A stretch of 64,000 bases of DNA from CAWBXL01 sp963837365 (GCA_963837365.1 CAWIMW010000003.1:1-64000); one strand, 5' to 3'. Positions 41,326 through 51,338 are shown, counted from the first letter of the stretch. Notes: generated by a model not told the origin, from the sequence alone. Numbers and translations are program-made.

Positions 41326-42318
41326 TCACGGTACCACCGCCACCGCCCCATCCACCCGATCCCCCTTCAACGCGGCCAGCGCCTCATTCACCTGGTCCAA
41401 CGGGTACGCCGTGACCCTGGGGTGAAGCTGAATCTCGGCGGCGAGGGCGAGGAAGTCGCGGGCGTCGGCACGGGTCATGTTGGCGACGCTACGCAGTTGG
41501 CGCTCGCCCCAGAGCAGCCGGTCGTAGTCGAATTCGGGGATGCGGTCGAGATGGATGGCGTTGATGGCCACCACTCCGCCCTTGCGCAGGCTGGCCAGGG
41601 CGGCGACTACTACGTCTCCGCTGGGGGCGAACGTGACGGCGCGGTCCAGTTCTACGGGAGGCTTCTCGGTGGCTTCGCCGACCCAAGTGGCGCCGAGTTG
41701 CTCGGCCAGCTTGCGGTGCGAGGCTCCGCGGGTGGAGACATAGACGTCGCATCCCCAGGCGCGCAGAACCGCGATTGCCAGGTGCGCGGATGCGCCGAAA
41801 CCGAACAGGCCTACACGCTCTCCGCGCTCCACTCCCGCCACTCGCAGAGCGCGGAAGCCGATGATGCCGGCGCAGAGCAGCGGGGCCGCGTGCAGATCGT
41901 CGAGCGCATCAGGAAGCGGGAAAACGAAATCAGCTCTCGCGGCGGCGAATTGCGCATATCCGCCATTGATTGTGTATCCGGTAAAGGTTGGCGCGTCGCA
42001 CAGGTTTTCCTGATCGTGGCGGCAATACCAACAACTGCCGTCGGTGCCGCCGATCCAGGAAACGCCAACTCTTGTGCCTAACGGCAGAAGGGAGGTCGCG
42101 CCGCCGATTACCTCTCCCACGATCTGGTGCCCCAGAATTAAATTCGCCCGCGGATGCTTTAGTTCTCCCTCGACGATATGCAGGTCCGTCCGGCACACGC
42201 CACAGGCGCGTACCCGGAGAAGCACTTGCCCCGCCGTGGTGACCGGCTCTGGAACTTCGGTAAGCGTTAAAGGACGCTGAGAAATGGCCTTCGGCGCGGT
42301 AAGAATGGCAGCGTGCAT
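41326..42318 (-). CDS. Zinc-dependent alcohol dehydrogenase
   Basis: A 330-residue medium-chain dehydrogenase. Catalytic zinc region RACGVCRTDLHIVEGELKHP with GHQIVGEV, structural zinc loop DGSCWYCRHDQENLCDAPTF (three Cys seen, fourth position Asp/Trp region unusual), and a nucleotide-binding stretch VGLFGFGASAHLAIAVLRAW (GxGxxA). It is of the AdhA type that oxidises primary alcohols or reduces aldehydes with NAD(P). It converges on the FkbM gene and diverges from the NifJ gene. Confidence 0.85.
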   Translation of the reverse strand: MHAAILTAPKAISQRPLTLTEVPEPVTTAGQVLLRVRACGVCRTDLHIVEGELKHPRANLILGHQIVGEVIGGATSLLPLGTRVGVSWIGGTDGSCWYCRHDQENLCDAPTFTGYTINGGYAQFAAARADFVFPLPDALDDLHAAPLLCAGIIGFRALRVAGVERGERVGLFGFGASAHLAIAVLRAWGCDVYVSTRGASHRKLAEQLGATWVGEATEKPPVELDRAVTFAPSGDVVVAALASLRKGGVVAINAIHLDRIPEFDYDRLLWGERQLRSVANMTRADARDFLALAAEIQLHPRVTAYPLDQVNEALAALKGDRVDGAVAVVP

Positions 42319-42537
42319 GGCTCTTTGTAGTTTATCGAAGTTGGTTTAAAGCGAAAGGCACAGGCTCTGGTGATAGTTGCGCCCCATGGGCGCCTAAGTC
42401 AAACGCCCGTTCAATGCGGCATGGCTGAAGGCCTGCCCTGAAGCGAAGTCGAAGGGGCCGATGCCCTGATACGAACCCAGTCAATTCATAATACTTTCCT
42501 AATCTTGGAACTCAGAAATTCAGCCCTTTTTCCTGAT

Positions 42538-42553
42538 TGTGATTCCAATCACA
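42538..42553. promoter_or_regulatory. CRP/FNR-type box upstream of pyruvate:ferredoxin oxidoreductase
   Basis: TGTGATTCCAATCACA fits TGTGA-N6-TCACA with perfect arms. It lies 64 bp before the ATG at 42618 in a 299-bp intergenic region shared with the divergent alcohol dehydrogenase gene (start 42318). The distance suits class II or class I activation. The rest of 42319-42617 shows no gene. Confidence 0.7.
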
Positions 42554-42617
42554 CCCTGCTGTGAAGCGGATTGCCGACGAAACCAGCAACTTGCGGCATT
42601 CTACTTATGGATAGTGG

Positions 42618-45600
42618 ATGTCATCCAAACCAAAGCCTAAAGGTGGGCCGATGAGTCGTAAATTCAAAACTATGGACGGCAACGAGGCAGTGGCTAATGT
42701 GGCCTATCGCCTGAACGAAGTCATCGCCATTTACCCGATTACTCCTTCCTCCAACATGGGCGAATGGGCCGACCAGTGGGCTTCGGAAGGAATTCCCAAT
42801 ATTTGGGGCACGGTGCCCCGCGTGGTGGAAATGCAAAGCGAGGGTGGCGCTGCAGGCGCCGTCCACGGCGCGCTGCAGACCGGCGCACTGGCCACAACGT
42901 TTACCGCGTCTCAGGGCCTCTTGTTGATGATCCCCAACATGAACAAGATTGCCGGCGAACTGACGCCTACGGCGTTTCATGTTTCGGCGCGCACCCTCGC
43001 TACCCACGCCCTTTCGATTTTCGGCGATCATTCGGACGTGATGGCTTGCAGAACTACGGGGTTTGGGATGCTGTGCTCGAATTCGGTCCAGGAAGCGATG
43101 GACATGGCGTTGATCGCCCATGCGGCCTCCCTCGAATCCCGTATTCCATTCCTGCACTTCTTCGATGGCTTTCGCACTTCGCATGAAGTGAACAAGATCG
43201 AAATGCTCACCGAAGACGATATGCGGGCGCTGATCAACATGGACCGTGTATTCGAGCATCGCCAGCGCGCGCTTTCACCGGACCATCCGGTCCTGCGCGG
43301 CACCGCGCAGAACCCGGATGTTTATTTCCAGGCGCGCGAGGCAGTCAGCCCGTTCTACGCCGCTTGTCCGGAGATTGTGCAGTCCGTGATGGACAAATTT
43401 GCTAAGGTCGTCGGGCGTTCTTATCGCCTGTTCGACTACGTAGGCGCACCGGACGCCGAGCACGTCATTGTCATGATGGGCTCGGGCGCCGAAGCGGCAC
43501 ATGAGACCGTCGAATACCTGGTGTCGCAAAAGAAAAAAGTCGGATTGCTGAAAGTTCGCCTGTATCGGCCTTTTTCAGTTGAACACTTCCTGCGGGCCCT
43601 CCCCCAGACCGTTCGCAGCATAGCCGTCTTGGATCGTACCAAGGAGGCAGGAGCCGCTGGCGGCCCACTTTACCTGGATATCGTCAATGCGATCCAGGAG
43701 GGCTTGAAGAACAAGCTGCAACGTCCAGCTGTGCCACCGGTGGTGTTGGGCGGACGCTACGGCTTGTCTTCCAAGGAATTTACGCCTGCCATGGTGAAGG
43801 CGGTATTCGACAACTTCGCTCCCGGCGCGCAGAAAGACCACTTCACCGTCGGCATTACGGATGATGTAACCCACACCAGCTTGAGCTGTGATCCTAATTT
43901 CTCCATTGAGCCGGAGAACGTAGTGCGTGCCATGTTCTACGGCCTGGGCGCTGACGGAACTGTGGGCGCCAACAAGAATTCCATCAAAATCATTGGCGAG
44001 AACACCGACAACTACGCGCAGGGATATTTCGTTTATGACTCCAAGAAATCCGGCGCGATGACGGTTTCCCACCTGCGCTTCGGCCCTCAACCCATCCGGT
44101 CCACTTACTTGGTGTCGAAGGCCAATTTCGTGGCTTGCCACCAGTGGATCTATCTCGAGCGCTACGACATGCTCAGCGTGCTGGTGGAAGGGGGCGTGTT
44201 CCTGCTGAACAGCCCGTTTGGCCCCGAGGAAGTCTGGGAGAAGCTGCCCCGCGAAGTGCAGAAACATCTGATCGATAAAAAAGCCAAGTTCTACGTCATC
44301 GATGCCTATCAGGTAGCGCGCGATACCGGCATGGGATCGCGCATGAACACCATCCTGCAAACTTGTTTCTTTGCCATTTCGAAAGTTCTCCCGGCTGAAG
44401 AAGCCATTGAACAGATCCGCAAGTCCATCCGTTACACCTACGGCAAGAAAGGCGAAGACGTCGTCCAGAAGAACCTGAAGGCAGTGGACGAAACCCTGGC
44501 CCACCTGCACCAAGTCAAGGTGCCGGCGGAAGTCAGCAGCAAGATCGAAATACCTGCGCCATTCCCGGCGGAGGCCCCCAAGTTTGAGCGCGAGGTGCTC
44601 GGCGCCATCTACGCCGGCCACGGCGATGATATTCCCGTGAGCGCTTTCCCGGTTGATGGTACTTTCCCGACCGGTACGGCAAAGTGGGAGAAGCGTAATC
44701 TCGCGCTCGACATACCTGTATGGGACACCAAAACCTGTATCCAATGCGGCAAATGTGCCATGGTGTGCCCGCACTCCGTGATCCGCATCAAGGTCTACGA
44801 TTCGCGGGAACTGGAAGGTGCTCCGGCAACTTTCAAGTCCACAGACGCCCGTGACAAGGAATGGAGCGGGTTGAAGTACACCATCCAGGTTGCGCCGGAA
44901 GATTGCACCGGATGCGCCATCTGCGTGGACATCTGCCCGGCCAAAAACAAGAGCGAGACGCGGCTGAAGGCAATCAATATGGAACCTCAGCCTCCGCTGC
45001 GCGAGCCGGAAAGCGAGAACTGGAAGTTCTTTCTGAAACTGCCAGAACTTGACCGCCGGAATATCAAGCTGACGACAATCCGGCAGCAGCAGGTGCAGGA
45101 ACCGCTGTTTGAGTTTTCCGGAGCCTGTTCGGGATGCGGTGAGACTCCGTATATCAAGCTGGTGTCGCAGCTGTTCGGGGACCGCTCCATCGTTGCCAAC
45201 GCGACTGGATGCTCGTCCATCTACGGGGGCAACCTGCCCACGACTCCGTGGGCCAAGAACGCCGACGGCCGCGGTCCAGCCTGGTCAAACTCGCTGTTTG
45301 AAGACAATGCTGAATTTGGCCTGGGCTTCCGCGTTTCGGTTGATAAGCAGACCGAGTTTGCCCGCGAACTGGTGAAGCGCCTGGCGCCGCAGATTGGCGA
45401 AGACTTCGCCACAGTGCTCATCACGGCCCCGCAAAAGGACGAGGCCGACATTTATCAACAACGCGAGCGGGTGGCGTTGCTCAAGAAGGAACTGGAAGGC
45501 ATTCACTCATCCGAGGCAAAACAACTGCTGGCCCTGGCCGACCTGCTGGTGAAAAAGAGTATCTGGATCATCGGCGGCGACGGCTGGGCGTACGACATTG

Positions 45601-46286
45601 GCTACGGCGGCCTTGATCACGTGCTTGCGAGTGGACTCAACGTCAACCTCTTGGTGCTCGATACCGAGGTTTACTCCAATACGGGAGGACAAGCGTCCAA
45701 ATCCACCCCACGTGCCGCCGTAGCCAAATTTGCCGCGGGTGGAAAGCCGGGCCCGAAGAAAGACCTCGGGCTGATGGCCATGAGCTATGGCAACGTGTAC
45801 GTCGCCAGCGTGGCAATGGGTGCGAAAGACGAACACACTCTGAAGGCCTTCCTGGAGGCCGAAGCTTACGACGGACCAAGCATCATCATTGCCTACTCGC
45901 ACTGCATCGCCCACGGCATCAATATGACGACCGCGATGAGCGACCAGAAAGTTGCGGTGGATTCCGGCCAGTGGCTGCTTTACCGGTATAACCCTGAGCG
46001 CGCTGCGCAGGGAGAGAACCCGTTAGCTCTCGATTCCCGGACTCCTACGAAGAAAGTACGAGATTTCATGCAACAGCAAACCCGCTTCCAAATGCTGGCC
46101 AAGAGCAAGCCGGAAGATGCCAAGCGGCTATGGCGGGAAGCGCAACATGATGCCGAGGTGCGCTTCAAAATGTACGCATATCTGGCACAGCGCAAGTTCG
46201 ACCCCAGCCCCGCTGCGGAACTGAAGCCAGCGGTGGCAGAAAAGCCCCAAGAAACCAAACCCGTGCTTGAGACTACGACCAAGTAG
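42618..46286 (+). CDS. nifJ: Pyruvate:ferredoxin (flavodoxin) oxidoreductase
   Basis: A 1222-residue single-chain PFOR (ATG 42651 is a shorter alternative start). Domain I: VIAIYPITPSSNMGEWADQW and the GAAGAVHGALQTGALATTFTA block; domain II/III in the middle (YPITP and gamma-like parts); two 4Fe-4S motifs CIQCGKCAMVCPHSVI and CTGCAICVDICPAK near residues 705 and 760; the proximal cluster CSGCGETPY; and the TPP-binding GGDGWAYDIGYGGLDHVLAS. It interconverts pyruvate and CoA with acetyl-CoA, CO2 and reduced ferredoxin. Preceded by a CRP/FNR-type box and followed 10 bp later by a DHOD-like gene, a common partner. Confidence 0.95.
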   Translation: MSSKPKPKGGPMSRKFKTMDGNEAVANVAYRLNEVIAIYPITPSSNMGEWADQWASEGIPNIWGTVPRVVEMQSEGGAAGAVHGALQTGALATTFTASQGLLLMIPNMNKIAGELTPTAFHVSARTLATHALSIFGDHSDVMACRTTGFGMLCSNSVQEAMDMALIAHAASLESRIPFLHFFDGFRTSHEVNKIEMLTEDDMRALINMDRVFEHRQRALSPDHPVLRGTAQNPDVYFQAREAVSPFYAACPEIVQSVMDKFAKVVGRSYRLFDYVGAPDAEHVIVMMGSGAEAAHETVEYLVSQKKKVGLLKVRLYRPFSVEHFLRALPQTVRSIAVLDRTKEAGAAGGPLYLDIVNAIQEGLKNKLQRPAVPPVVLGGRYGLSSKEFTPAMVKAVFDNFAPGAQKDHFTVGITDDVTHTSLSCDPNFSIEPENVVRAMFYGLGADGTVGANKNSIKIIGENTDNYAQGYFVYDSKKSGAMTVSHLRFGPQPIRSTYLVSKANFVACHQWIYLERYDMLSVLVEGGVFLLNSPFGPEEVWEKLPREVQKHLIDKKAKFYVIDAYQVARDTGMGSRMNTILQTCFFAISKVLPAEEAIEQIRKSIRYTYGKKGEDVVQKNLKAVDETLAHLHQVKVPAEVSSKIEIPAPFPAEAPKFEREVLGAIYAGHGDDIPVSAFPVDGTFPTGTAKWEKRNLALDIPVWDTKTCIQCGKCAMVCPHSVIRIKVYDSRELEGAPATFKSTDARDKEWSGLKYTIQVAPEDCTGCAICVDICPAKNKSETRLKAINMEPQPPLREPESENWKFFLKLPELDRRNIKLTTIRQQQVQEPLFEFSGACSGCGETPYIKLVSQLFGDRSIVANATGCSSIYGGNLPTTPWAKNADGRGPAWSNSLFEDNAEFGLGFRVSVDKQTEFARELVKRLAPQIGEDFATVLITAPQKDEADIYQQRERVALLKKELEGIHSSEAKQLLALADLLVKKSIWIIGGDGWAYDIGYGGLDHVLASGLNVNLLVLDTEVYSNTGGQASKSTPRAAVAKFAAGGKPGPKKDLGLMAMSYGNVYVASVAMGAKDEHTLKAFLEAEAYDGPSIIIAYSHCIAHGINMTTAMSDQKVAVDSGQWLLYRYNPERAAQGENPLALDSRTPTKKVRDFMQQQTRFQMLAKSKPEDAKRLWREAQHDAEVRFKMYAYLAQRKFDPSPAAELKPAVAEKPQETKPVLETTTK

Positions 46287-46296
46287 GAGCAAAGCC

Positions 46297-47337
46297 ATGA
46301 GCGACCTTACGACTACATATCTCGGATTGAAACTGCGCACGCCCTTGATGGCCTCGGCATCACCGCTGTCCCATGAAGTCGACAACATACGAAGGCTGGA
46401 GGATGCAGGGAGTTCCGCGGTGGTGCTGTACTCGCTGTTCGAGGAGCAGTTGAGGCGCGAGAACCTGGAGCTCGAACAAAATTTGTCAGCGGGCACGGAG
46501 AGCTTCGCCGAATCATTGACTTATTTCCCTCAGTCCCTTGATTTCTTCTCCGGCCCAGAGGAATATCTGGAACACATCGCCAAAACCCGTAAGGCTGTAA
46601 AAATTCCAATCATCGCCAGCTTGAACGGAGCCACGTTGGGGGGATGGACCGATTATGCGCGCAGGATTGAAGAAGCCGGCGCGGATGCCATCGAGTGCAA
46701 TATCTATTTTATTCCCACGGACACTCATGCCAGTTCCAACGACATTGAAAGTATCTATCTGGACATTGCCCGCGAAGTGAAACTGGCGGTACACATTCCG
46801 GTTGCCGTCAAACTAAGCCCCTTTTTCAGCAATATGGCCAATATGGCGAAACGGCTGGATGCGGTTGGCGTGGACGGATTAGTGCTGTTCAATCGGTTTT
46901 ATCAACCGGACATTGACCTCGACAATCTGGTCCTCCGGCCCAATGTGCTCTTGAGTACTCCGCAGGACCTGCGTTTGCCGCTGACATGGATTGGGATTCT
47001 GTACGGACGAATCAAAGCCAGTCTGGCGGCAACCAGCGGCATACATTATGCCGAAGACGTGGTGAAGATGTTGATGGTCGGCGCAAATGTCACGCAAATG
47101 TGTTCCGTTCTGTTGCGCGAAGGCCCGGAACATATCCGCTATGTCGAGCAGCAACTTGAGCAATGGATGGCGGACCATGAATATGAGTCCGTCAAACAGA
47201 TGCAGGGCAGCATGAGCCAACTGCGCTGTGCCGACCCATCGTCATTTGAACGCGCTCAATATATGCGTGCGGTAAAAGGGACACAGTATCTCCGTAGCGA
47301 CGACCGCAAGTGGAGTTATTTACGCGCTGAGGGATAG
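46297..47337 (+). CDS. Dihydroorotate dehydrogenase-like flavoprotein
   Basis: A 346-residue TIM-barrel protein from ATG 46297, with AGGAGC upstream; an in-frame ATG at 46267 lies inside nifJ. Blocks TTYLGLKLRTPLMASASPLS, IPIIASLNGATLGGWTDYAR, ADAIECNIYFIP, PVAVKLSPFFSNMANMAKRL and the C-terminal GIHYAEDVVKMLMVGANVTQ place it in the PyrD-like group. Genes of this type often follow nifJ and their substrate is not pyrimidine-specific. It is co-transcribed with nifJ. Confidence 0.85.
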   Translation: MSDLTTTYLGLKLRTPLMASASPLSHEVDNIRRLEDAGSSAVVLYSLFEEQLRRENLELEQNLSAGTESFAESLTYFPQSLDFFSGPEEYLEHIAKTRKAVKIPIIASLNGATLGGWTDYARRIEEAGADAIECNIYFIPTDTHASSNDIESIYLDIAREVKLAVHIPVAVKLSPFFSNMANMAKRLDAVGVDGLVLFNRFYQPDIDLDNLVLRPNVLLSTPQDLRLPLTWIGILYGRIKASLAATSGIHYAEDVVKMLMVGANVTQMCSVLLREGPEHIRYVEQQLEQWMADHEYESVKQMQGSMSQLRCADPSSFERAQYMRAVKGTQYLRSDDRKWSYLRAEG

Positions 47338-47355
47338 TTTTCTGGGTCCGGAAAT

Positions 47356-47371
47356 TGTGATTTGAATCACT
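47356..47371. promoter_or_regulatory. CRP/FNR-type box upstream of universal stress gene
   Basis: TGTGATTTGAATCACT matches TGTGA-N6-TCACA with one mismatch at the last base. It lies in the short gap after the DHOD-like gene and 88 bp before the proposed usp start at 47459, so usp can be transcribed separately. Confidence 0.6.
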
Positions 47372-47458
47372 AGCGATGGTAAGAAGGAGCACTTTGCTTA
47401 TTTCCTTCTGGGAGCGACAATGGTTCTAGACAGAATGCAACTCTCAGGAGGTACTGCG

Positions 47459-48382
47459 ATGAATACCCTAGAGTTGGAGGAGAGCATAACGTTCAAGAAT
47501 GTCTTGGTGGCCACTGACTTTTCCCAGGCTTCAGCCCATGCACTGCAATCTGCCGCTGCCATCGCCGAGAGCCACGATGCGGAATTGTTCCTGCTGAACG
47601 TTGTACCACCCGCGCCGCATAGTTCCGTTCCGCTGGATCCTTTGCCCATCGACTTTGATGATCCTTACCAGCAAGCCAGGCACGGTCTGGAGAAGTTATC
47701 GAAGACTGAACTGCTTGCTCATGTACGTCATGAAGAGATCATCGAGCGCGGACATATCGGGGACGTGATAGAGGACGTCATCCGACAAAAGAAAATCGGC
47801 CTGCTGGTCGTGGGAACCCACGGCCGGACCGGATTCAAGAAAATTGTTCTGGGCTCGGTGGCGGAGGAGCTTTTCCGCCGGGCTTCTTGTCCAGTGTTGA
47901 CGGTCGGGCCATCGGCGGTGCCGGGGCGCAAGCTGCGCAAAGTATTGTTTGCTACCGATTTTGGGCCGTCCTCGGAACATGCTCTGCCATATGCCATCGG
48001 GTTTGCCAACAAGCCCGACGGGGAACTGATTCTGCTGCACCTGGTTTCACCCATACCTGTGAACTACGTAGGCCCGGGCTGGTTTCCGGACGACAGTTTC
48101 GTGGAAAAAGAAGAAACCAGTAAACAGGAATTCACGAAAAAGTTACGAAATTATCTTCCTTCAGATGCCGGCTTAAAGTGCAATGTGACGCATATCGTGG
48201 AGCTTCATTTTGCAGCGGAAGGGATTATCCAGGTTGCGCGAGAGCATGACGTGGACCTGATCGTTATGGGCGTGCGTGAGTCCGGCAGGAGTGCGGCACA
48301 TCTGGCATCTCACATGCCGTGGGCGATTGCCTATGACGTGGTATGTAACGCCAATTGCCCGGTCATGACAGTCCGGGCTTAA
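47459..48382 (+). CDS. Tandem universal stress protein
   Basis: A 307-residue protein with two UspA domains. ATG 47459 was chosen because AGGAGG stands 7 nt upstream; ATG 47420 is in frame but has no such site. Domain 1: FKNVLVATDFSQASAHALQS ... GLLVVGTHGRTGFKKIVLGS; domain 2: RKVLFATDFGPSSEHALPYA ... DLIVMGVRESG. The first domain keeps the G-x2-G-x9-G-S nucleotide motif; the second is more divergent. Role: ATP-binding stress or redox-linked protein. Under its own CRP/FNR-type box. Confidence 0.9.
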   Translation: MNTLELEESITFKNVLVATDFSQASAHALQSAAAIAESHDAELFLLNVVPPAPHSSVPLDPLPIDFDDPYQQARHGLEKLSKTELLAHVRHEEIIERGHIGDVIEDVIRQKKIGLLVVGTHGRTGFKKIVLGSVAEELFRRASCPVLTVGPSAVPGRKLRKVLFATDFGPSSEHALPYAIGFANKPDGELILLHLVSPIPVNYVGPGWFPDDSFVEKEETSKQEFTKKLRNYLPSDAGLKCNVTHIVELHFAAEGIIQVAREHDVDLIVMGVRESGRSAAHLASHMPWAIAYDVVCNANCPVMTVRA

Positions 48383-48413
48383 TCGCTCCCGTAGCCGGGA
48401 TTTCACTTGTTCT

Positions 48414-48893
48414 TCAGATTGTGTCCTGAGGGGCAGTTTCTGGAGGGGCCCCAAACCGTGGGTCCCTCACTTCATTGCGGACCGCGCTGAGGGCGGAGAT
48501 TACCTCGCTGATGTAGTGTCCAACACCCACCAGCAGAAAGATCATGCTGACCACGAAAATCGCGGCGGCGGCCAATGCCGCATCCTTCCAGTAAAGTCCA
48601 AACCCAAGCAGCAGGCAGGAAACAATGGCCCCGACAAGTGAAATCAGGCAATACAAGAAGCAGCGGCGCATGAGTTCGGCCCGGCCCTCGATCGATTTGA
48701 TCTGCGAGGAATAAACGTCGGCCTCGTCGGTGCTGTTACCGCGCAATGCCTGGTACTTGGCACGATTGTATTGGCGCAAGCGGCTGACAATACCCATCAA
48801 ACGGACGTTGACGGACAAAATCAGCAGGGAAATGGCAGAAACAAAAATCGCCGGAGCAACAAAAGCCTGAAATAACCGGACAACGTTATCCAT
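48414..48893 (-). CDS. DUF2721 membrane protein
   Basis: A 159-residue protein with three membrane helices: AFVAPAIFVSAISLLILSVN, RCFLYCLISLVGAIVSCLLL and AALAAAAIFVVSMIFLLVGV. The segment NVRLMGIVSRLRQYNRAKYQ is typical of DUF2721. Function unknown. It overlaps the maturation protease by 8 bp and is the last gene of the hydrogenase operon, which suggests a link to membrane placement or simple co-transcription. Confidence 0.8.
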   Translation of the reverse strand: MDNVVRLFQAFVAPAIFVSAISLLILSVNVRLMGIVSRLRQYNRAKYQALRGNSTDEADVYSSQIKSIEGRAELMRRCFLYCLISLVGAIVSCLLLGFGLYWKDAALAAAAIFVVSMIFLLVGVGHYISEVISALSAVRNEVRDPRFGAPPETAPQDTI

Positions 48894-49362
48894 GAGTTGG
48901 CACCATGTTCGTATTTGGAACGCAGTTGGTTACGAGCTGCATCATGAAAGAGACCACCCGTGGCAGGTTCTGCTCGACACAATGGGAAAGTGTTTCGCCA
49001 TGATCGAAACATTCACCGCTGAGCGAGACCACAAAAGCGCGCGGACATTTCCCGTACAGTTCCTGGGCCAGGCTGAGAATAGTCCCAGGCGAGAATTCAT
49101 GCGAGAAGATACCCGACGTTCGCTGCGCAGTGACCGGCTCGCACCGGAGTTCTCCCGCGATACCATCCTGCGCGGCATCAAGAAATAACACTGTCCCGGC
49201 ATTGCTTGCCGGAAATGCAAGTTCGGGAGTCAACTGGTGCTGGGTGACGATTTCCACGCCTTCAGGCAGACTCTGGCGAGACAACTCGGCGTTCACTCGC
49301 CAGGCTACTCCATCGTCGCAGCGAAGAGGGTTGCCGATCCCAATGATTAGGATACTTGCCAT
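48886..49362 (-). CDS. NiFe-hydrogenase maturation protease
   Basis: A 158-residue HyaD/HycI-family endopeptidase. N-terminal SILIIGIGNPLRCDDGVAWR has the nickel-binding Glu/Asp region (here Asp in CDDG), and FLDAAQDG and FSHEFSPG hold the other ligands (Asp, His). It removes the C-terminal peptide of the large subunit after nickel insertion. It is 3 bp downstream of the large-subunit gene, as expected for its partner. Confidence 0.9.
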   Translation of the reverse strand: MASILIIGIGNPLRCDDGVAWRVNAELSRQSLPEGVEIVTQHQLTPELAFPASNAGTVLFLDAAQDGIAGELRCEPVTAQRTSGIFSHEFSPGTILSLAQELYGKCPRAFVVSLSGECFDHGETLSHCVEQNLPRVVSFMMQLVTNCVPNTNMVPTHG

Positions 49363-49365
49363 GCA

Positions 49366-50799
49366 TCAGGGCCGCGCGGCCTCGGTCACGATTTTACCTT
49401 CCGGATCGACTAGTTGCACTCGTAGCGCCATTTGCCCCACGGCATGGGTGGAGCAGCTAAGGCAAGGATCGTAGGCGCGAATGACGGCCTCCACGCGGTT
49501 GAGCATTCCGGGTTGTAACTCATTCCCGCGCACAAAATGTTTGGCGACTTGCAGGATGCTGCGGTTCATGGCGAGGTTGTTCTGGCCGGTGGCAATGATC
49601 AGGTTGGCCCATCGTACCAGCCCCTGTTCGTCAATCTTGTAGTGATGGAACAAGGTCCCCCGGGGCGCTTCGGAGGCCCCGACTCCCTCGGAAGCATTGG
49701 GTTTGGCCTCAGCGCGCACATGCTTAGAGAGGATCTCCGGCTCACTTAACAGCTGCTGCAACCGCTCGATGCAGTAAAGAATCTCGATAAGCCGCGCCTG
49801 GTGATAGTGGAATGAGCTCAGCACTGCAACCCGCTGCAATTCCTTGAATTCAGCCAGTTCCTGATCGGCGAGAGGGGTCCCGCAACGATCGGAGACGTTC
49901 AGGCGAGCCAGTGGTCCGACCCGGTACATGCCATCGGGATAGCCGTTCGGCTTGTAGTAAGCCGATTTCAGATAGCTCCAGGGTTCGACTTTTTCACCCA
50001 GGTAATCGAAATAGCGAGCTGCATCAAGATTTTCAGCGAGGATATCGCCACTGGCATCGCCAATGCGGATTTTGCCATCGTAGAACGTAAGGCTGCCGTC
50101 TTCCTTAACAATCCCCATGAAGAGCGACGGGAAATTTCCAAAGCTGCGGATCTCTTCGCGGAATGATTCGGTCTTTTTCTTGAACCAGGTCATGGTCCGC
50201 ACAGCGATGGCCAGAACTTCGGGGATGCCGCTGAGGATGGCGTCGCGGTCCTGCTCGCTCAAAGGCTCGCTGACGCCACCGGGAACTACCCACGCAGGAT
50301 GAATTCTTTTTCCACCCAGCCGTTCAATGATTTGCTGGCCGAATTGGCGCAGGCGGATTCCATCCCGCGCGATTTGCGGCTCTTTCTCAAAGACTCCCCA
50401 TAAATTGCTTTTCGCCGGATCGGCATCCATGCCCAGCAGCAGGTCCGGCGAGGAGAGATGAAAAACACTGAGCGCATGCGACTGCACTATCTGCGCCATG
50501 TTAAAAATGCGGCGAAGCTGGTCGGCGGCGTGAGGAATGCGGACGGCCAAGATGGCATCACAAGCTTTGGCGGAAGCAATGAGATGGCTGACGGGGCAGA
50601 TGCCGCAAATGCGCGCCATCAGTGAGGGCATTTCAGTAAAGGGCCGGCCCTCGCAGAGTTTTTCAAAGCCGCGGAACTGGGTGACGTGAAAACGCGCGTC
50701 GGCAACTTCTCCCTGCTCGTCGAGATGCAGGGTAATCTTGGCGTGACCCTCGATGCGGGTCACGGGATCGATGATGATGGTCTTGCCTTTTTCTGCCAT
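49366..50799 (-). CDS. hoxH: NiFe-hydrogenase large subunit, NAD-linked (HoxH-like)
   Basis: A 477-residue protein from ATG 50799; the longer open frame crosses the small-subunit gene. L1 motif RICGICPVSH near residue 64 and L2 motif DPCLSCSTHA near the C-terminus give the four Cys that bind Ni and Fe. EGHAKITLHLDEQGEVADAR at the start is typical. After L2 about 20 residues follow, to be trimmed by the downstream protease. With HoxE/F/U/Y it forms a group-3d-like bidirectional hydrogenase that couples H2 with NAD(H). Confidence 0.9.
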   Translation of the reverse strand: MAEKGKTIIIDPVTRIEGHAKITLHLDEQGEVADARFHVTQFRGFEKLCEGRPFTEMPSLMARICGICPVSHLIASAKACDAILAVRIPHAADQLRRIFNMAQIVQSHALSVFHLSSPDLLLGMDADPAKSNLWGVFEKEPQIARDGIRLRQFGQQIIERLGGKRIHPAWVVPGGVSEPLSEQDRDAILSGIPEVLAIAVRTMTWFKKKTESFREEIRSFGNFPSLFMGIVKEDGSLTFYDGKIRIGDASGDILAENLDAARYFDYLGEKVEPWSYLKSAYYKPNGYPDGMYRVGPLARLNVSDRCGTPLADQELAEFKELQRVAVLSSFHYHQARLIEILYCIERLQQLLSEPEILSKHVRAEAKPNASEGVGASEAPRGTLFHHYKIDEQGLVRWANLIIATGQNNLAMNRSILQVAKHFVRGNELQPGMLNRVEAVIRAYDPCLSCSTHAVGQMALRVQLVDPEGKIVTEAARP

Positions 50800-50804
50800 A
50801 GATT

Positions 50805-51338
50805 CTAAGCACCAAACCGTGTTCTTGAGCTCAATTCCGGTTGGCGTCCGGCCAGCAATTCGCTGACGGCGTAGTAAATCGTATCGGCGGAGGGCGGGCA
50901 TCCCGGTACAAAAACATCCACCCGCACAAATTCATGAATGGGCCGGGCCAGAGGCAGCAGACGCGGCACGATCTGGTCAGGGATTCCTGGATCGAGCGTC
51001 ACATTTTCCTTGTAGGCACGGTCATAAACCGCCTCTGTAGGGAAGGGATTCCTCATGCTGGGGACGTTCGCAGTGACCGCACAATCCCCCAGAGACACCA
51101 GAATCTTGGTTCGTTCCCGGACCATTTTGATTTTATGCAAATCTTCTTCACTGCTGACGGCACCCTCTACCAGCGTTACATCCACGTCGTCGGGGAACAC
51201 TTTTGCGTCTACTAACGGACTGTAAACCAAGTCAGCACTCTCGGCGAGCGTGAGCAAGCGTTCGTCAATATCCAGGAATGACATGTGGCAGCCGGAGCAC
51301 CCATCCAGCCACACCGTAGCCATGCGCTTTTTGCTCAC
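50805..51338 (-). CDS. hoxY: NAD-linked hydrogenase small subunit (HoxY-like)
   Basis: A 177-residue protein from GTG 51338, which overlaps the hoxU stop (ATG 51323 possible). Cys ligands for the single proximal 4Fe-4S cluster are in VWLDGCSGCHMSFLDIDERL, SLGDCAVTANVPSMRN and FVPGCPPSADTIYYAVSELL. The short size and lack of a twin-Arg signal fit a cytoplasmic group 3 enzyme. Electrons pass from HoxH to HoxU through it. Confidence 0.9.
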   Translation of the reverse strand: MSKKRMATVWLDGCSGCHMSFLDIDERLLTLAESADLVYSPLVDAKVFPDDVDVTLVEGAVSSEEDLHKIKMVRERTKILVSLGDCAVTANVPSMRNPFPTEAVYDRAYKENVTLDPGIPDQIVPRLLPLARPIHEFVRVDVFVPGCPPSADTIYYAVSELLAGRQPELSSRTRFGA